Of a stretch of DNA of 64,000 bases, positions 54,344 through 63,582 are shown in pieces. The stretch covers positions 248,001-312,000 of the forward strand of contig NZ_UFQB01000004.1 in NCBI RefSeq assembly GCF_900496965.1, in the 5' to 3' direction. The notes under the pieces are model-generated. The model did no database searches. It was not told the DNA's origin and worked only from the letters and a program-made list of their open reading frames with translations. This DNA is from Achromobacter agilis. GTDB lineage: Bacteria; Pseudomonadota; Gammaproteobacteria; Burkholderiales; Burkholderiaceae_B. The translations under genes and the position numbers were made by a program. How positions within the stretch are numbered: the stretch's first letter is position 1; each line of letters opens with the position of its first letter.

Positions 54344-54458
54344 CGACTAAGAAAAATGTGAAGCGATTTTTGCCGGACGGGCCTCTACGATCTGTCGAAT
54401 CCGGCCTGGCCGGCGGCCAGCCAGGCAAGGCCGCAATCCCTTTCCACGGGAGCATCCA

Positions 54459-56168
54459 TTGCAAAAGCGAGTGAAGAACGTCCTGTTCATCATGTGTGAC
54501 CAGCTACGCGCCGATCATCTGTCCTGTTTCGGACATCCGACGCTCAAGACCCCGAATATCGACGGCCTGGCCGCGCGCGGCATGATCTTCGACAGGGCCT
54601 ACGTCCAGTCCCCCGTCTGCGGCCCATCGCGCATGAGCTACTACACCGGCCGCTACGTGCACTCGCACGGGGCAAGCTGGAACTTCGTGCCGCTCAAGGC
54701 CGGGGAGATGACGATCGGCGACCATCTGCGGCCGCTGGGCGTGCGTTCGGTCCTGGTCGGGAAAACCCATATGCGCGCCGACCTTGCCGGTATGTCGCGG
54801 CTGGGTATCGACCCTGCCTCGCAGGTCGGAATGCGTATCGCCGAATGCGGCTTCGATTCCTACGAGCGCGACGACGGCATCCACCCCTACTCCGGCCATG
54901 ATCCCGACCCCGCCTATAACGCCTACCTGCGCGAGCAGGGTTTCGATGGCGATAACCCGTGGGAAACCTGGGCAAACTCCACCGTCGAAGACGACGGCAC
55001 GATACGTTCCGGCTGGTTCCTCAAATATTCGAATCGGCCCGCGCGCGTGCCGGACGAGCATTCCGAGACCCCCTACATCACGCGCCGCGCCATGGATTTC
55101 ATCCGCGACGCCGGCGACCAGCCGTGGTGCCTGCACCTTTCCTACATCAAGCCACATTGGCCCTACATCGTCCCCGAGCCCTACGCCAGCATGTACGGGC
55201 CGGAAGACGCCCTGCCGGTGGTCCGTTCGGACGCGGAACGCCAGGATCCCCACCCCGTCTACGCGGCCATGATGGACCACCGCGTCTCGCGCACGTTCTC
55301 GCGGGACGGCGTCAGGGATGCGGTGATGCCCGGATACATGGGCCTGATCAAGCAGATCGACGACCAGCTGGGCGTCCTGTTCGCCTTTCTTGAAGCGCAG
55401 GGCCTCATGGACTCCACCATGATCGTCTTCACCAGCGATCACGGGGACTACCTGGGCGACCACTGGATGGGAGAAAAAGACCTGTTCCACGAGCCCGTCA
55501 TCCGCGCGCCCCTGATCATCTACGACCCCGACGACCGCGCCGACGCCACGCGGGGCACGCGCTGCGACGCCCTGGTCGAGGCGGTGGACCTGGCCCCGAC
55601 CTTCATCGACGTCTACGGCGGAGAGCCAGTTCCGCACGCGGTCGACGGCTGTTCACTGCGCCCATTGCTGTTCGGTCTGCGCCCCGCCGCCTGGCGCGAA
55701 CACGTGGTCTGCGAATACGACTTCGCCTTCCAGGATTCGCGCATCGCGCTCGCCGCCAAGCCGCGCGACGCATGGATGCGCATGATTTCGGACGGCCGTT
55801 GGAAATACGTGCTGTTCGAGCGCTACCGGCCGATGCTGTTCGACCTGGCCGCCGACCCCAACGAATTCACGGATCTTGGCGCCTCGCCGGAACCGGAACA
55901 TGCCGCCGCGCGCACGCGCCTGCACGAAGCGCTGTTCCGGTGGGCGCGGCAGCCACGCCAACGGGTCACGATCGCGGACGGCACCATCGAGTCCACCGAG
56001 ATCCAGCCGCGCATCTCCGAAGGCGGCATTCTGATCGGCTATTGGGACGAGGCGGACCTTGCGCAAGCCCGCCAGTCCTTCAAGCCCCGCTTTGCATCCA
56101 CCAACCCGCTGGTCAAGCCCACTCTCGACCGGCTGACCCACCCCCAAGGAGTCAAACATGATGATTGA
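54459..56168 (+). CDS. Formylglycine-type sulfatase / phosphonate monoester hydrolase-like
   Basis: The 569-aa hydrolase has the sulfatase nucleophile motif CGPSR at 54-58, where the cysteine becomes formylglycine. Metal-binding parts are VLFIMCDQLRADH at the start (DQ instead of DD) and IVFTSDHGDYLGDHWMG. The DQ form and the TSDHGDYLGDH segment point to the phosphonate-monoester-hydrolase branch, which cuts aryl sulfates and phosphonate or phosphate diesters. No signal peptide is visible, so it is likely cytoplasmic. It starts at TTG 54459, with GGGAG about 7 bases ahead, and overlaps the cupin gene by 11 bases. Confidence 0.87.
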   Translation: MQKRVKNVLFIMCDQLRADHLSCFGHPTLKTPNIDGLAARGMIFDRAYVQSPVCGPSRMSYYTGRYVHSHGASWNFVPLKAGEMTIGDHLRPLGVRSVLVGKTHMRADLAGMSRLGIDPASQVGMRIAECGFDSYERDDGIHPYSGHDPDPAYNAYLREQGFDGDNPWETWANSTVEDDGTIRSGWFLKYSNRPARVPDEHSETPYITRRAMDFIRDAGDQPWCLHLSYIKPHWPYIVPEPYASMYGPEDALPVVRSDAERQDPHPVYAAMMDHRVSRTFSRDGVRDAVMPGYMGLIKQIDDQLGVLFAFLEAQGLMDSTMIVFTSDHGDYLGDHWMGEKDLFHEPVIRAPLIIYDPDDRADATRGTRCDALVEAVDLAPTFIDVYGGEPVPHAVDGCSLRPLLFGLRPAAWREHVVCEYDFAFQDSRIALAAKPRDAWMRMISDGRWKYVLFERYRPMLFDLAADPNEFTDLGASPEPEHAAARTRLHEALFRWARQPRQRVTIADGTIESTEIQPRISEGGILIGYWDEADLAQARQSFKPRFASTNPLVKPTLDRLTHPQGVKHDD

Positions 56169-56610
56169 AACCCCCGACATCACACGCACCCAGACAGGCA
56201 TCGACGGCGTCTCGTGGAACATCCTCGGACAGGTCTACGTGCCCAAGCAGGTCAGCGGCGACAGCATCGCCTGGCATGCCACCTTTCCCGTCGAAACCTT
56301 CGTGCCACCGCACGTGCACCCGCAACAGGACGAATACATCTTCGTGCTCGACGGGCAGATCGACCTGCTGCTCGACGGCCGCAAGACTTCCGCCAGCACC
56401 GGCGACCTGGTGCGCATGCCCCGCGGCATATCCCACGCCTTCTTCAACAACTCGGGCAAGCCCGTCACCGCCCTGTTCTGGGCCGCGCCGGCCGGCAAGC
56501 TGCTCGAGCTCTACCGCCGCATCCACAACATGTCGAACCCGGCGGAGGTATCGCAGGTGGCGCGCGACTACGATGTCGTGTTCCTTCCTCCGGTCTCGGC
56601 CGCCGCCTAG
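56158..56610 (+). CDS. Single-domain cupin protein
   Basis: The 150-aa protein has one cupin fold. Motif 1 is HVHPQQDEYIFVLDGQID and motif 2 is GDLVRMPRGISHAFFNN, giving metal-type histidines and glutamate. AAGGAG lies six bases before the ATG at 56158, and the gene overlaps the sulfatase stop by 11 bases. In this cluster it may isomerise or oxygenate a released phenol or sugar; the reaction is unknown. Confidence 0.82.
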   Translation: MMIETPDITRTQTGIDGVSWNILGQVYVPKQVSGDSIAWHATFPVETFVPPHVHPQQDEYIFVLDGQIDLLLDGRKTSASTGDLVRMPRGISHAFFNNSGKPVTALFWAAPAGKLLELYRRIHNMSNPAEVSQVARDYDVVFLPPVSAAA

Positions 56611-56670
56611 CGCAAGACAGCGCGGCAGGCATGGACATCATCCCGGCTTGATAACCAGAGGTTCGATGCG

Positions 56671-58038
56671 ATGAATACCTTGGCAGACAACAGCGTCGCG
56701 GTCGACGCGATGGACTCGGCGGCCGTGACGCGGCGCAAGGCATGGGGCGTTACCGTGATGCTTATGCTTTTCATGGTGTTGAATTTCGGCGACAAGGCCG
56801 TCCTCGGGCTGGTCGCCAAGCCGGCGATGGCCGATTTGGGGCTATCGCCGATAGCGTTCGGTTTCATCGGCAGCAGCTTCTTCTTCCTGTTCAGCCTGAG
56901 CGCGATCGCGGTCGGCTTCCTGGCCAATCGCGTTTCGAGCCGCTGGCTGATATTCGCGCTGACGCTCATCTGGGCCGCCGTCCAGTTCCCCATCCTGGCG
57001 GGCGGCGGCGCAACCGTGCTGCTCGTCTGCCGCATCATCCTGGGAGCCGGCGAAGGGCCCGCGCTGCCGATCGCCCTGCATGCCACGCACGGCTGGTTTC
57101 CTGCCGAAGACCGCGCCCTGCCCAGCAACCTGATCGCCGTCGGCCCGACCCTCGGCGCCGCGATCGCCGCCCCCGTGCTGTCCTGGGTCATCGCCGCGCC
57201 CGGACTCGGATGGCGCTGGGCCTTCGGCCTGCTCGGCATCGCCGGCCTGGCATGGGGCATCGCGTGGGCCTGTATCGGCAAGGATGGCCCCTACCGGCGC
57301 GGCCCCGGCGCCTGCGAGGGCGGCCACGTGACCAGCTCGGCCACCGAAAAACTCAGGTCCGTGCCGTTGGCGCGAGTGTTCCGCTGCAGGATGTGGCTCG
57401 TCGCCACGCTGGCGGGCTTCTCCTGTTTCTGGGCACAGGGCGCCATGACCACCTGGGTGCCGCAATACATTGGCGGCGTGCTCGGCGTCGAGGCCTCCCG
57501 GGTCGGCCTGGTCTACGCCCTGCCCTGGACCTTCGGCACGATCCTGCTCGTGGCGCTGGGCTTTGCCGGACGCCATCTCATGCGCAAAGGCGGCTCCGCC
57601 CACCTGGCCATCGCCGGATTGTTCGGCGCGTCCCTGGCCGTGTCGGGCGCGAGCCTGCTGTGGCTGCCGTACACGTCCGGGCCTCTGGCAATGGCCTTGA
57701 CCACGGTCGGTTGGGGCGCATTCCTGGTGTTTCCGATGGCCCCGACGGCGGTTGCCTACGCCGTAAACCCTGGACAGCGGGCGGCCGTCATCTCTACCAT
57801 GGTCGGCATCGCCTCGATCGGCGGCGTCATCGCTCCCGCGGTATTCGGTTGGCTGGTCCAGAAGGCCGGGTATATCGCGTCGGACAGCGGCCCGGGCGAC
57901 CCGGCGTTGCTCGCGCAGGGCCTGAACGGCGCGTTCTCGCTCACCGGCCTGCTGCTGCTCGCCACCGGCCTGGCGGCGATGACGCTGATCAATCCCGAAA
58001 GCACCGCGGCCCGCTTACAGCGGCATGCAATCGAATAA
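56671..58038 (+). CDS. MFS transporter (anion:cation symporter-like)
   Basis: The 455-aa protein has about 12 membrane spans. N-terminal helix 1 is TVMLMLFMVLNFGDKAVLGL and the MFS loop pattern follows GFLANRVSSRWL. Its general look fits the aromatic-acid/sulfonate-type ACS family. It is 60 bases after the cupin gene and overlaps the next gene by 14 bases, so it is part of the sulfatase operon and probably imports the sulfated or esterified compound. Confidence 0.85.
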   Translation: MNTLADNSVAVDAMDSAAVTRRKAWGVTVMLMLFMVLNFGDKAVLGLVAKPAMADLGLSPIAFGFIGSSFFFLFSLSAIAVGFLANRVSSRWLIFALTLIWAAVQFPILAGGGATVLLVCRIILGAGEGPALPIALHATHGWFPAEDRALPSNLIAVGPTLGAAIAAPVLSWVIAAPGLGWRWAFGLLGIAGLAWGIAWACIGKDGPYRRGPGACEGGHVTSSATEKLRSVPLARVFRCRMWLVATLAGFSCFWAQGAMTTWVPQYIGGVLGVEASRVGLVYALPWTFGTILLVALGFAGRHLMRKGGSAHLAIAGLFGASLAVSGASLLWLPYTSGPLAMALTTVGWGAFLVFPMAPTAVAYAVNPGQRAAVISTMVGIASIGGVIAPAVFGWLVQKAGYIASDSGPGDPALLAQGLNGAFSLTGLLLLATGLAAMTLINPESTAARLQRHAIE

Positions 58039-58918
58039 CCCAATGAATGTTCCGACCATGAGCGCTACTCCCTCCTCTGGCCCCGACGCCGACGCCGAAT
58101 TCCAGTATGTCGCCGGGCAGGCCCGGCCGGCCTTCACGGCCTTGTTCGCGGAATTCGAAGCCCGCAGCGCCGCCGCCGTCCAAACCGAAGACTGCCAGCT
58201 CGATCTGGGCTATGGCCCAGGGCCGCGCCAGGCCTTCGATTTTTTCGCCGCTATCGGCCAGCCGCGAGGAACGCTGGTCTACTTCCATGCCGGCTATTGG
58301 CAATCGCGCGACAAGGCACCGTTCCGCTTCATCGCGCCGGCGTTCACCCGGCTCGGCCTGAACGTAGCCCTGGTCAACTATCCGCTCTGTCCCAGCGTGT
58401 CGCTGGGCCCACTGGTGGAAGCGGCCAGCGCGGCGATCGGACCGGTCGCCGCGCACGCCCGCGGCAGCGCGCCCGGCCCCTTGCCCATCATATTGTCCGG
58501 GCATTCGGCCGGCGGCCACATCGCCATCGAACTGGCCCTGGAAAGGGCAGGCAGGCCGCAGGAAGCAGCCATCGCCGGCGTCCTGGCGCTCAGCGGCGTC
58601 TACGACCTCGCGCCGCTGGTCGGCACCTCGTTGAACCGGAACCTGATGCTGGACGGCGCCAGCGCATGCGCGCATTCGCCGCTGCACCGGCTGAAGCCCG
58701 GTTGCCCGCCTGCCCTGTTCGCCGTGGGGCAGGACGAAACGCCCGCCTTCGTCGAGCAGAGCCGCCGCATGTACGAAGGCTGGCGGCAAGCAGGCAATGA
58801 AGCGGAGCTGGAAGTCACGCCCGGCGCCGATCATTTCAGCCTGCTGCAACAGCTCGCGGCAACCGACAGCGCGCTGTACCGCCGCGCCACCGGCCTGTTC
58901 GACACAGTCCTTGACTGA
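58025..58918 (+). CDS. Alpha/beta hydrolase (esterase/arylformamidase-like)
   Basis: The 297-aa enzyme has the hydrolase nucleophile motif GHSAGGH and an oxyanion segment YFHAGYWQSRDK, close to the HGGYW of kynurenine-formamidase-like esterases, with a late GADHFSLL for the catalytic histidine. The start is 58025, overlapping the MFS stop; MNVPTMSAT at 58043 is an alternative. It completes the operon and would cleave an ester of the imported compound. Confidence 0.83.
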   Translation: MQSNNPMNVPTMSATPSSGPDADAEFQYVAGQARPAFTALFAEFEARSAAAVQTEDCQLDLGYGPGPRQAFDFFAAIGQPRGTLVYFHAGYWQSRDKAPFRFIAPAFTRLGLNVALVNYPLCPSVSLGPLVEAASAAIGPVAAHARGSAPGPLPIILSGHSAGGHIAIELALERAGRPQEAAIAGVLALSGVYDLAPLVGTSLNRNLMLDGASACAHSPLHRLKPGCPPALFAVGQDETPAFVEQSRRMYEGWRQAGNEAELEVTPGADHFSLLQQLAATDSALYRRATGLFDTVLD

Positions 58919-58929
58919 ACAACCCAGCC

Positions 58930-59556
58930 TTACTTGCTGGCCTTGACGGTCGAATACGAGGCCATCAGGTTGCGGTAGTCGGGGATATGGTTGGCGAACA
59001 GCGTGCCCAGGCCTTCGATGTCATTGCGCCAGTCGCGATGCAATTCGCAAGCCACGCCAAACCAGCTCATCAGTTGCGCGCCAGCCTGCTCCATGCGGCT
59101 CCAGGCGGCATTGCGGGTCACTTCGTTGAAGGTGCCGGAAGCGTCGGTGACGACGAATACGTCAAAGCCTTCTTCCAGCGCCGACAGCGCAGGAAATGCC
59201 ACGCACACTTCCGTGACGACGCCCGCGATGATCAGCTGCTTCTTGCCGGTGGCCTTGACCGCCTTGACGAAGTCTTCGTTGTCCCACGCATTGATGTTGC
59301 CGGGACGGGCGATGTAGGGCGCCTTCGGGAATTTGTCCTTCAGTTCCTGCACCAGCGGACCATTGGGTCCGTCTTCAAAGCTGGTGGTCAGGATGGTTGG
59401 CAGCTTGAAATAGTCGGCCAGGTCGGCCAGGGCCAGGACGTTGTTCTTGAACTGGTCGGGCTGGAAATCCCGCACCAGCGACAGCAGGCCGGTCTGGTGA
59501 TCGACCAGCAGCACCGCGGCCTGGGTCTTGTCGAGTTTCACATAGGGCTTGGCCAT
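58930..59556 (-). CDS. ycaC: Isochorismatase-family hydrolase YcaC
   Basis: The 208-aa protein matches E. coli YcaC (208 aa) almost along its whole length: AAVLLVDHQTGLLSLVRDFQ, IARPGNINAWDNEDFVKAV, AGVVTEVCVAFPALSALEEG, with the catalytic cysteine in VTEVCVA and aspartate in LLVDHQ. Its substrate is not known. I use MAKPYVKLD (59556). It is divergent from a LysR gene, 205 bp away. Confidence 0.96.
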   Translation of the reverse strand: MAKPYVKLDKTQAAVLLVDHQTGLLSLVRDFQPDQFKNNVLALADLADYFKLPTILTTSFEDGPNGPLVQELKDKFPKAPYIARPGNINAWDNEDFVKAVKATGKKQLIIAGVVTEVCVAFPALSALEEGFDVFVVTDASGTFNEVTRNAAWSRMEQAGAQLMSWFGVACELHRDWRNDIEGLGTLFANHIPDYRNLMASYSTVKASK

Positions 59557-59761
59557 GAATTTCTCCGGGAATGGGTTGGACGCGAACAAGAGTAGTCCAG
59601 TCCGGACACGGCGGGGAGCAAGCCGGGTTTCCTTGCGCCGAACACCAGATTCGTCAGCACCGAACGAGAAAGCAGGCCTTGCGCGGACGCGCTCGTCCGC
59701 GCCCGCGGCAGTAAACTAACGGCCTTGTTCGCACGAACGCCGGTCAGCCGAAGGAAGCACC

Positions 59762-60757
59762 ATGCAATGGCGATACGACGACATGGAAACCTTCGTACAA
59801 GTGGTCCGGTGCGCAGGCGTGACGGGTGCGGCCAAGCACCTCAAACTGACGAAATCCGTGATCAGCAAGCGGGTTCGCGACTTCGAACTGGCCCTGGGGC
59901 TCCAGCTTTTCCAACGGCTCCCCGGCCGGCTGGAACTTACCGAGGCCGGCGAGGCCCTCTACGATCGCATCGCGCCTCTGCTGGGCGAACTGCACGAAGC
60001 CGTGGAAGACATGGTGCCGAGTAGTGGCGGCTCGCTGCGCGGCCGCCTCCGCATCTCCACGCCCATGTCGTTCGGCATCCGCTACCTGGGCCCGGTCATC
60101 GCCGACTTCGGCCGCCTGCACCCCGATCTCGAAATCGCGGTCGACTACGACGACCGCCCGGTCTCGCTCGCCCACGGCGGGTACGACGTCGCCGTTCGGA
60201 TCGGGCACTTGGAGGATTCCTCGCTGAAGACGCGCACGCTTGGAGAATGCAAGCGCCTGATCTGCTGCAGCCCCGACTACGCGCAACGCCGCGGGATGCC
60301 GGGCAACGTGGCCGGCCTGGCGGAACACGATGCGATCGATTACGCCTTGGTGCACGCCAGGCGCTTTTGGCAATTCGAAGGGCCGCAGGGGGAACCGGTC
60401 ACCGTGGCGATGCGGTCCCGGATCCTGGCCAACAATGGAGAAGCCATCCGCGACATGGCCATCGCGGGGCTGGGCATCGCGTCCCTGCCGGCGTTTCTCG
60501 TCGCGGAAGCGATTGGCGACGGGCGCCTCATCGCCATCCCCCTGGAAATGCAGCAGCGCCCATACACCATGGCGGCCCTGTACCCGAACACCAGGCATGT
60601 GCCCGCCAAGGTCCGCACTTTTATCGACCACCTGGTGCGGATGTTCCAGCTGCATGCGCCCGGCGAGTTGCCGGGTCAGACGCCCGAATACATGACGCGC
60701 CCCGGTACAGGCATCGGCGCTGTCAGGATCGACCCCGACTCGGACTCGGTGATGTAA
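59762..60757 (+). CDS. LysR-family regulator with extended C-terminus
   Basis: The 331-aa protein has the LysR helix-turn-helix (METFVQVVRCAGVTGAAKHL) and effector domain. It is about 30 residues longer than most LysR proteins. The last 25 or so residues (about 306-331, after LPGQTPEYMTRPGTG) are read from the strand opposite the lactonase gene, overlapping it by 82 bases. This suggests the ancestral stop codon was lost. It is divergent from ycaC. Confidence 0.87.
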   Translation: MQWRYDDMETFVQVVRCAGVTGAAKHLKLTKSVISKRVRDFELALGLQLFQRLPGRLELTEAGEALYDRIAPLLGELHEAVEDMVPSSGGSLRGRLRISTPMSFGIRYLGPVIADFGRLHPDLEIAVDYDDRPVSLAHGGYDVAVRIGHLEDSSLKTRTLGECKRLICCSPDYAQRRGMPGNVAGLAEHDAIDYALVHARRFWQFEGPQGEPVTVAMRSRILANNGEAIRDMAIAGLGIASLPAFLVAEAIGDGRLIAIPLEMQQRPYTMAALYPNTRHVPAKVRTFIDHLVRMFQLHAPGELPGQTPEYMTRPGTGIGAVRIDPDSDSVM

Positions 60758-61590
60758 AGCGTCTTGCGGTCCGCCCCCCCGAACGCAATATTGGTGGTCA
60801 AGGCTCCCAGCGGGGAATTGATGCGCAGCATAGGTTCGCCGCGATTGCTGAATAGCCAGACCGCGCCCAGGCCGACATGCGCTACCGCCAGGTTGCCTTG
60901 CTCGTCGATGGCAAGGCCATCTGGCCCGCCTCCGCCGGACATCTGGATGAAGGTGCCGACCTTGGTCACATGGCCGTCGCGCGTCAGCGGAACGCGCCAG
61001 ATGGCGTTTGCCCGGGTTACCGCCACGTACAGAACGGACTCGCTCGGATCCAGTACCAGACCGTTTGGGCTGGGTATGTTGTCCAGCAGGCAATCGACAC
61101 TGCCATCCGCCCGGCGCCTGAAGACGCGGCCCGTCTGATCATGCCAGCCGGTCAGGCCCTGGTCGGTGAAATACAGATCGCCGTTGGACGCGAATACCAA
61201 GTCGTTCACGGCCTTTAGCCGCTCAAGGTGGACCCGTTCAAGGACAGGCCTTACCTCGCCGGTTTCCGGTTCGAGCTGAACGATGCCGCGGGCATAGTCC
61301 GCAATGAAAATGCGGCCGTCCCGATGGATTTTGAGGCCATTGGGCTCGCCATCGTAATCGGCAATCAGTTCAAACCGGCCTTGACCGTCGACCCGAAATA
61401 CCCGGCCCCAGGGCACGTCCACGCAATACAGGCGGCCCTGGGCATCGAAGGACGGCCCCTCCAGCAGGGAATGCGGCGGTTGATTGCCGGGCTGATAGCG
61501 ATGCCACTCGGACGTGCCTTCCGGCTTTCTGAATGCGTCGGGCAGACGAGCAAAGACTTGGGCTTCGATGGCTGGCGGAACGGCGTACAT
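60676..61590 (-). CDS. SMP-30/gluconolactonase-like lactonase
   Basis: The 304-aa six-bladed propeller enzyme has the metal site glutamate in SLLEGPSFDA (E44), the asparagines in EPNGLKIHRDG and VNDLVFASNGD, and the aspartate in PDGLAIDEQ. It probably hydrolyses the aldaro-lactone made by the uronate dehydrogenase upstream, 56 bases away. I start at MYAVPPAIEA. Its 3' end overlaps a LysR gene by 82 bases. Confidence 0.88.
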   Translation of the reverse strand: MYAVPPAIEAQVFARLPDAFRKPEGTSEWHRYQPGNQPPHSLLEGPSFDAQGRLYCVDVPWGRVFRVDGQGRFELIADYDGEPNGLKIHRDGRIFIADYARGIVQLEPETGEVRPVLERVHLERLKAVNDLVFASNGDLYFTDQGLTGWHDQTGRVFRRRADGSVDCLLDNIPSPNGLVLDPSESVLYVAVTRANAIWRVPLTRDGHVTKVGTFIQMSGGGGPDGLAIDEQGNLAVAHVGLGAVWLFSNRGEPMLRINSPLGALTTNIAFGGADRKTLYITESESGSILTAPMPVPGRVMYSGV

Positions 61591-61646
61591 GGTTTTCCCG
61601 TGGCAACTGGTTATTCGTGGACGGCAACGATCTCGAAACGGAGGCC

Positions 61647-62480
61647 TCAGGAGATCCTGTCGGTTGTGCCGACAAACTCCAGGGGGCAATAGAAGCCGCC
61701 GTGGAACTGGGCGGCTATCGGATCCTCGGGTATGTTCCTGGCCAGGATCTCCGCCGCGAAAACCTCGGAGTCGTCTTGCGGCTGGTAGCCCAGGAACTTC
61801 ACATTGGAGTTGTCCCAGCGATTGCGAAGATTGTTCGACACGCCATAGGCCACGGCAAAATGGTACGACTCGTGCTCGATGCAGCAACGCGCCAGTTCTG
61901 CCATGTCCTTGTGGCTGATCCAGGTCAGCAGTTGCCGGGCCTCGCTAGGATGGTCCGGGGTGCGGAACGTGCCGATCCTCAGGCACGCGACCGACATGCC
62001 GTACTTGTCGGCATACATCCGCCCCAAGGCCTCGCCAAACACCTTCGAAACCCCATAAAGCGAATCGGGCCTGGGCTGCACGGTGTTGTCCAGGAATTTT
62101 TCCCTTCTGTGATAGCCCACCGCATGGTTCGAACTGGCGAAAATGACGCGGGGCACGTTTTGGCGACGGGCGGCTTCGAACACGTTGTAGCAGCCATCGA
62201 TATTCATTGGAAGGATTTTCTCCCAGGTGTCCACGCCAGGAATCCCGGCAAGGTGGACAACGCAATCGATGCCTTCCATGCAGCGCTCTACGGAGCTCAT
62301 GTCCCGCACGTCGATCGCGCAGATTTCCTCGCCCGCTTGCGCGGGCTCCTGCTCGGCGATATCGGCCAGGCGCAGCAAGGCGTAGCGGCCGCGCAACTGA
62401 TCGCGCAGGCATTTGCCTATGTTCCCTGCCGCTCCCGTGATCAGCACCCGCAGGTCTTCAGGCTTTGTGAAGCAAGTCAT
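61647..62480 (-). CDS. udh: Uronate dehydrogenase (NAD-dependent)
   Basis: The 277-aa SDR-type protein has the NAD fold VLITGAAGNIGKCL and the catalytic YGVSK (in SLYGVSKVFGEALGR). Agrobacterium-type Udh segments include VIFASSNHAVGYH, RPDSLYGVSK and WDNSNVKFLGYQPQDD. It oxidises galacturonate or glucuronate to the aldaro-lactone. The start is MTCFTKPED (62480). It lies 37 bases downstream of the TRAP binding-protein gene and directly upstream of the lactonase gene, which fits the oxidative uronate pathway. Confidence 0.9.
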   Translation of the reverse strand: MTCFTKPEDLRVLITGAAGNIGKCLRDQLRGRYALLRLADIAEQEPAQAGEEICAIDVRDMSSVERCMEGIDCVVHLAGIPGVDTWEKILPMNIDGCYNVFEAARRQNVPRVIFASSNHAVGYHRREKFLDNTVQPRPDSLYGVSKVFGEALGRMYADKYGMSVACLRIGTFRTPDHPSEARQLLTWISHKDMAELARCCIEHESYHFAVAYGVSNNLRNRWDNSNVKFLGYQPQDDSEVFAAEILARNIPEDPIAAQFHGGFYCPLEFVGTTDRIS

Positions 62481-62517
62481 TGGTCTTCCTGTGTCTTTCC
62501 CGAGGCGGGGCAATGGG

Positions 62518-63510
62518 TTATTTCTTGGCGCTGGCCTTGGCGGCAATCACGGCGTCATAGAGCGCCTGGCCATTGGGCGCTTCGCCGATCAGTTTCTTTA
62601 CGACCGGCCTTGTCGCCTGCACCAGGGAATCGAGATCGCTCGGGTAGACAATCGCAACGCCCTTCTCCTTCATGGTTACCATCCCTTCGTCATAGACCTT
62701 CTTGTAATAGTCGCGGGCGTAGGCCATCGCTTCATCGGCCGCTTCCTTGACGATTTTCCGCTCATCGTCGGAAAGGGAATCCCAGCGGGTCTTGGACATG
62801 ACCAACAGCGCTGGGTGAATATTGACATGCGTCATGTTGAAGTACTTGGACACTTCGATGAATTTGTCGGACACGAATTGGTCGGGCGTGGTCTCGCCGC
62901 CATCGATAACCTTCTGCTGCAGCGCCAGGTACAGCTCGGAATACGCCATCGGGGTAGCCTGCGCGCCCAGGGTCTTGTAGCTTTCAACATATCCCGGCGA
63001 CTGGATGACGCGGATTTTCATGCCCTTCAGGTCATCGGCAGAATTGATGGCCCGATTCCCGAAAACATTGCGCTCGATGGCCGAGAACCAGCCCAGACCC
63101 ACCAGGCCATATTTGGGAAGAATATTCATGAACTTGTCGCCGACAGGGCCGGCGAGAATTTCGTTGGCCTGCTGAACGCTGTCGAACAGGAAAGGCGTAT
63201 CGAAAACCAGGAATTCCTTCACCACGTTGTTCAACGCCGGCTGGCCGGTAACGAACAGATCGGTAGCGCCGGCCACGGCACCCTGGATCATGGTGAGCTC
63301 CCCGCCCAATTGCGAATGCGGGAATACCGTGACAGTGATCTTTCCGTTCGATTTCTCCTTCAGGATATCGGCGAACTTTTGCGTTCCGACATGGAACGGG
63401 CTGTCCGTGGTGAGCGTATGCCCCACGTCCATATTCAATGCATGGGACGGCGCAGAGAACATCAGCGCGCTCAAGGCCCCGATGCCGATTATTTTCTTGA
63501 AAGCCTTCAT
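62518..63510 (-). CDS. TRAP transporter substrate-binding protein (DctP family)
   Basis: The 330-aa periplasmic receptor has a signal peptide (about 1-24, ending SAPSHA) and DctP core segments: SPFHVGTQKFADILKEKSNG, GQPALNNVVKEFLVFDTPFL and the arginine-bearing MKIRVIQSPGYVESYKTLGA. Among neighbours are uronate dehydrogenase and lactonase, so the ligand is probably a uronate. A GC hairpin at 63555-63576 lies in the 72-bp gap from the large membrane subunit gene, possibly damping downstream expression or protecting message. Confidence 0.9.
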   Translation of the reverse strand: MKAFKKIIGIGALSALMFSAPSHALNMDVGHTLTTDSPFHVGTQKFADILKEKSNGKITVTVFPHSQLGGELTMIQGAVAGATDLFVTGQPALNNVVKEFLVFDTPFLFDSVQQANEILAGPVGDKFMNILPKYGLVGLGWFSAIERNVFGNRAINSADDLKGMKIRVIQSPGYVESYKTLGAQATPMAYSELYLALQQKVIDGGETTPDQFVSDKFIEVSKYFNMTHVNIHPALLVMSKTRWDSLSDDERKIVKEAADEAMAYARDYYKKVYDEGMVTMKEKGVAIVYPSDLDSLVQATRPVVKKLIGEAPNGQALYDAVIAAKASAKK

Positions 63511-63554
63511 TTTTTGTCTCCTGGATTATTTCTGGATTTATGTTTTTTCGGTTT

Positions 63555-63576
63555 GCGCCGAGTTTCCACCCGGCGC
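63555..63576. promoter_or_regulatory. Hairpin between TRAP genes
   Basis: GCGCCG (63555-63560) pairs with CGGCGC (63571-63576) around a 10-nt loop. No T-run follows on the minus strand, so it looks like an intercistronic stem in place of a terminator. The binding protein is usually needed in excess over the membrane subunit, and such stems often serve that. Confidence 0.4.
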
Positions 63577-63582
63577 CGCTAT

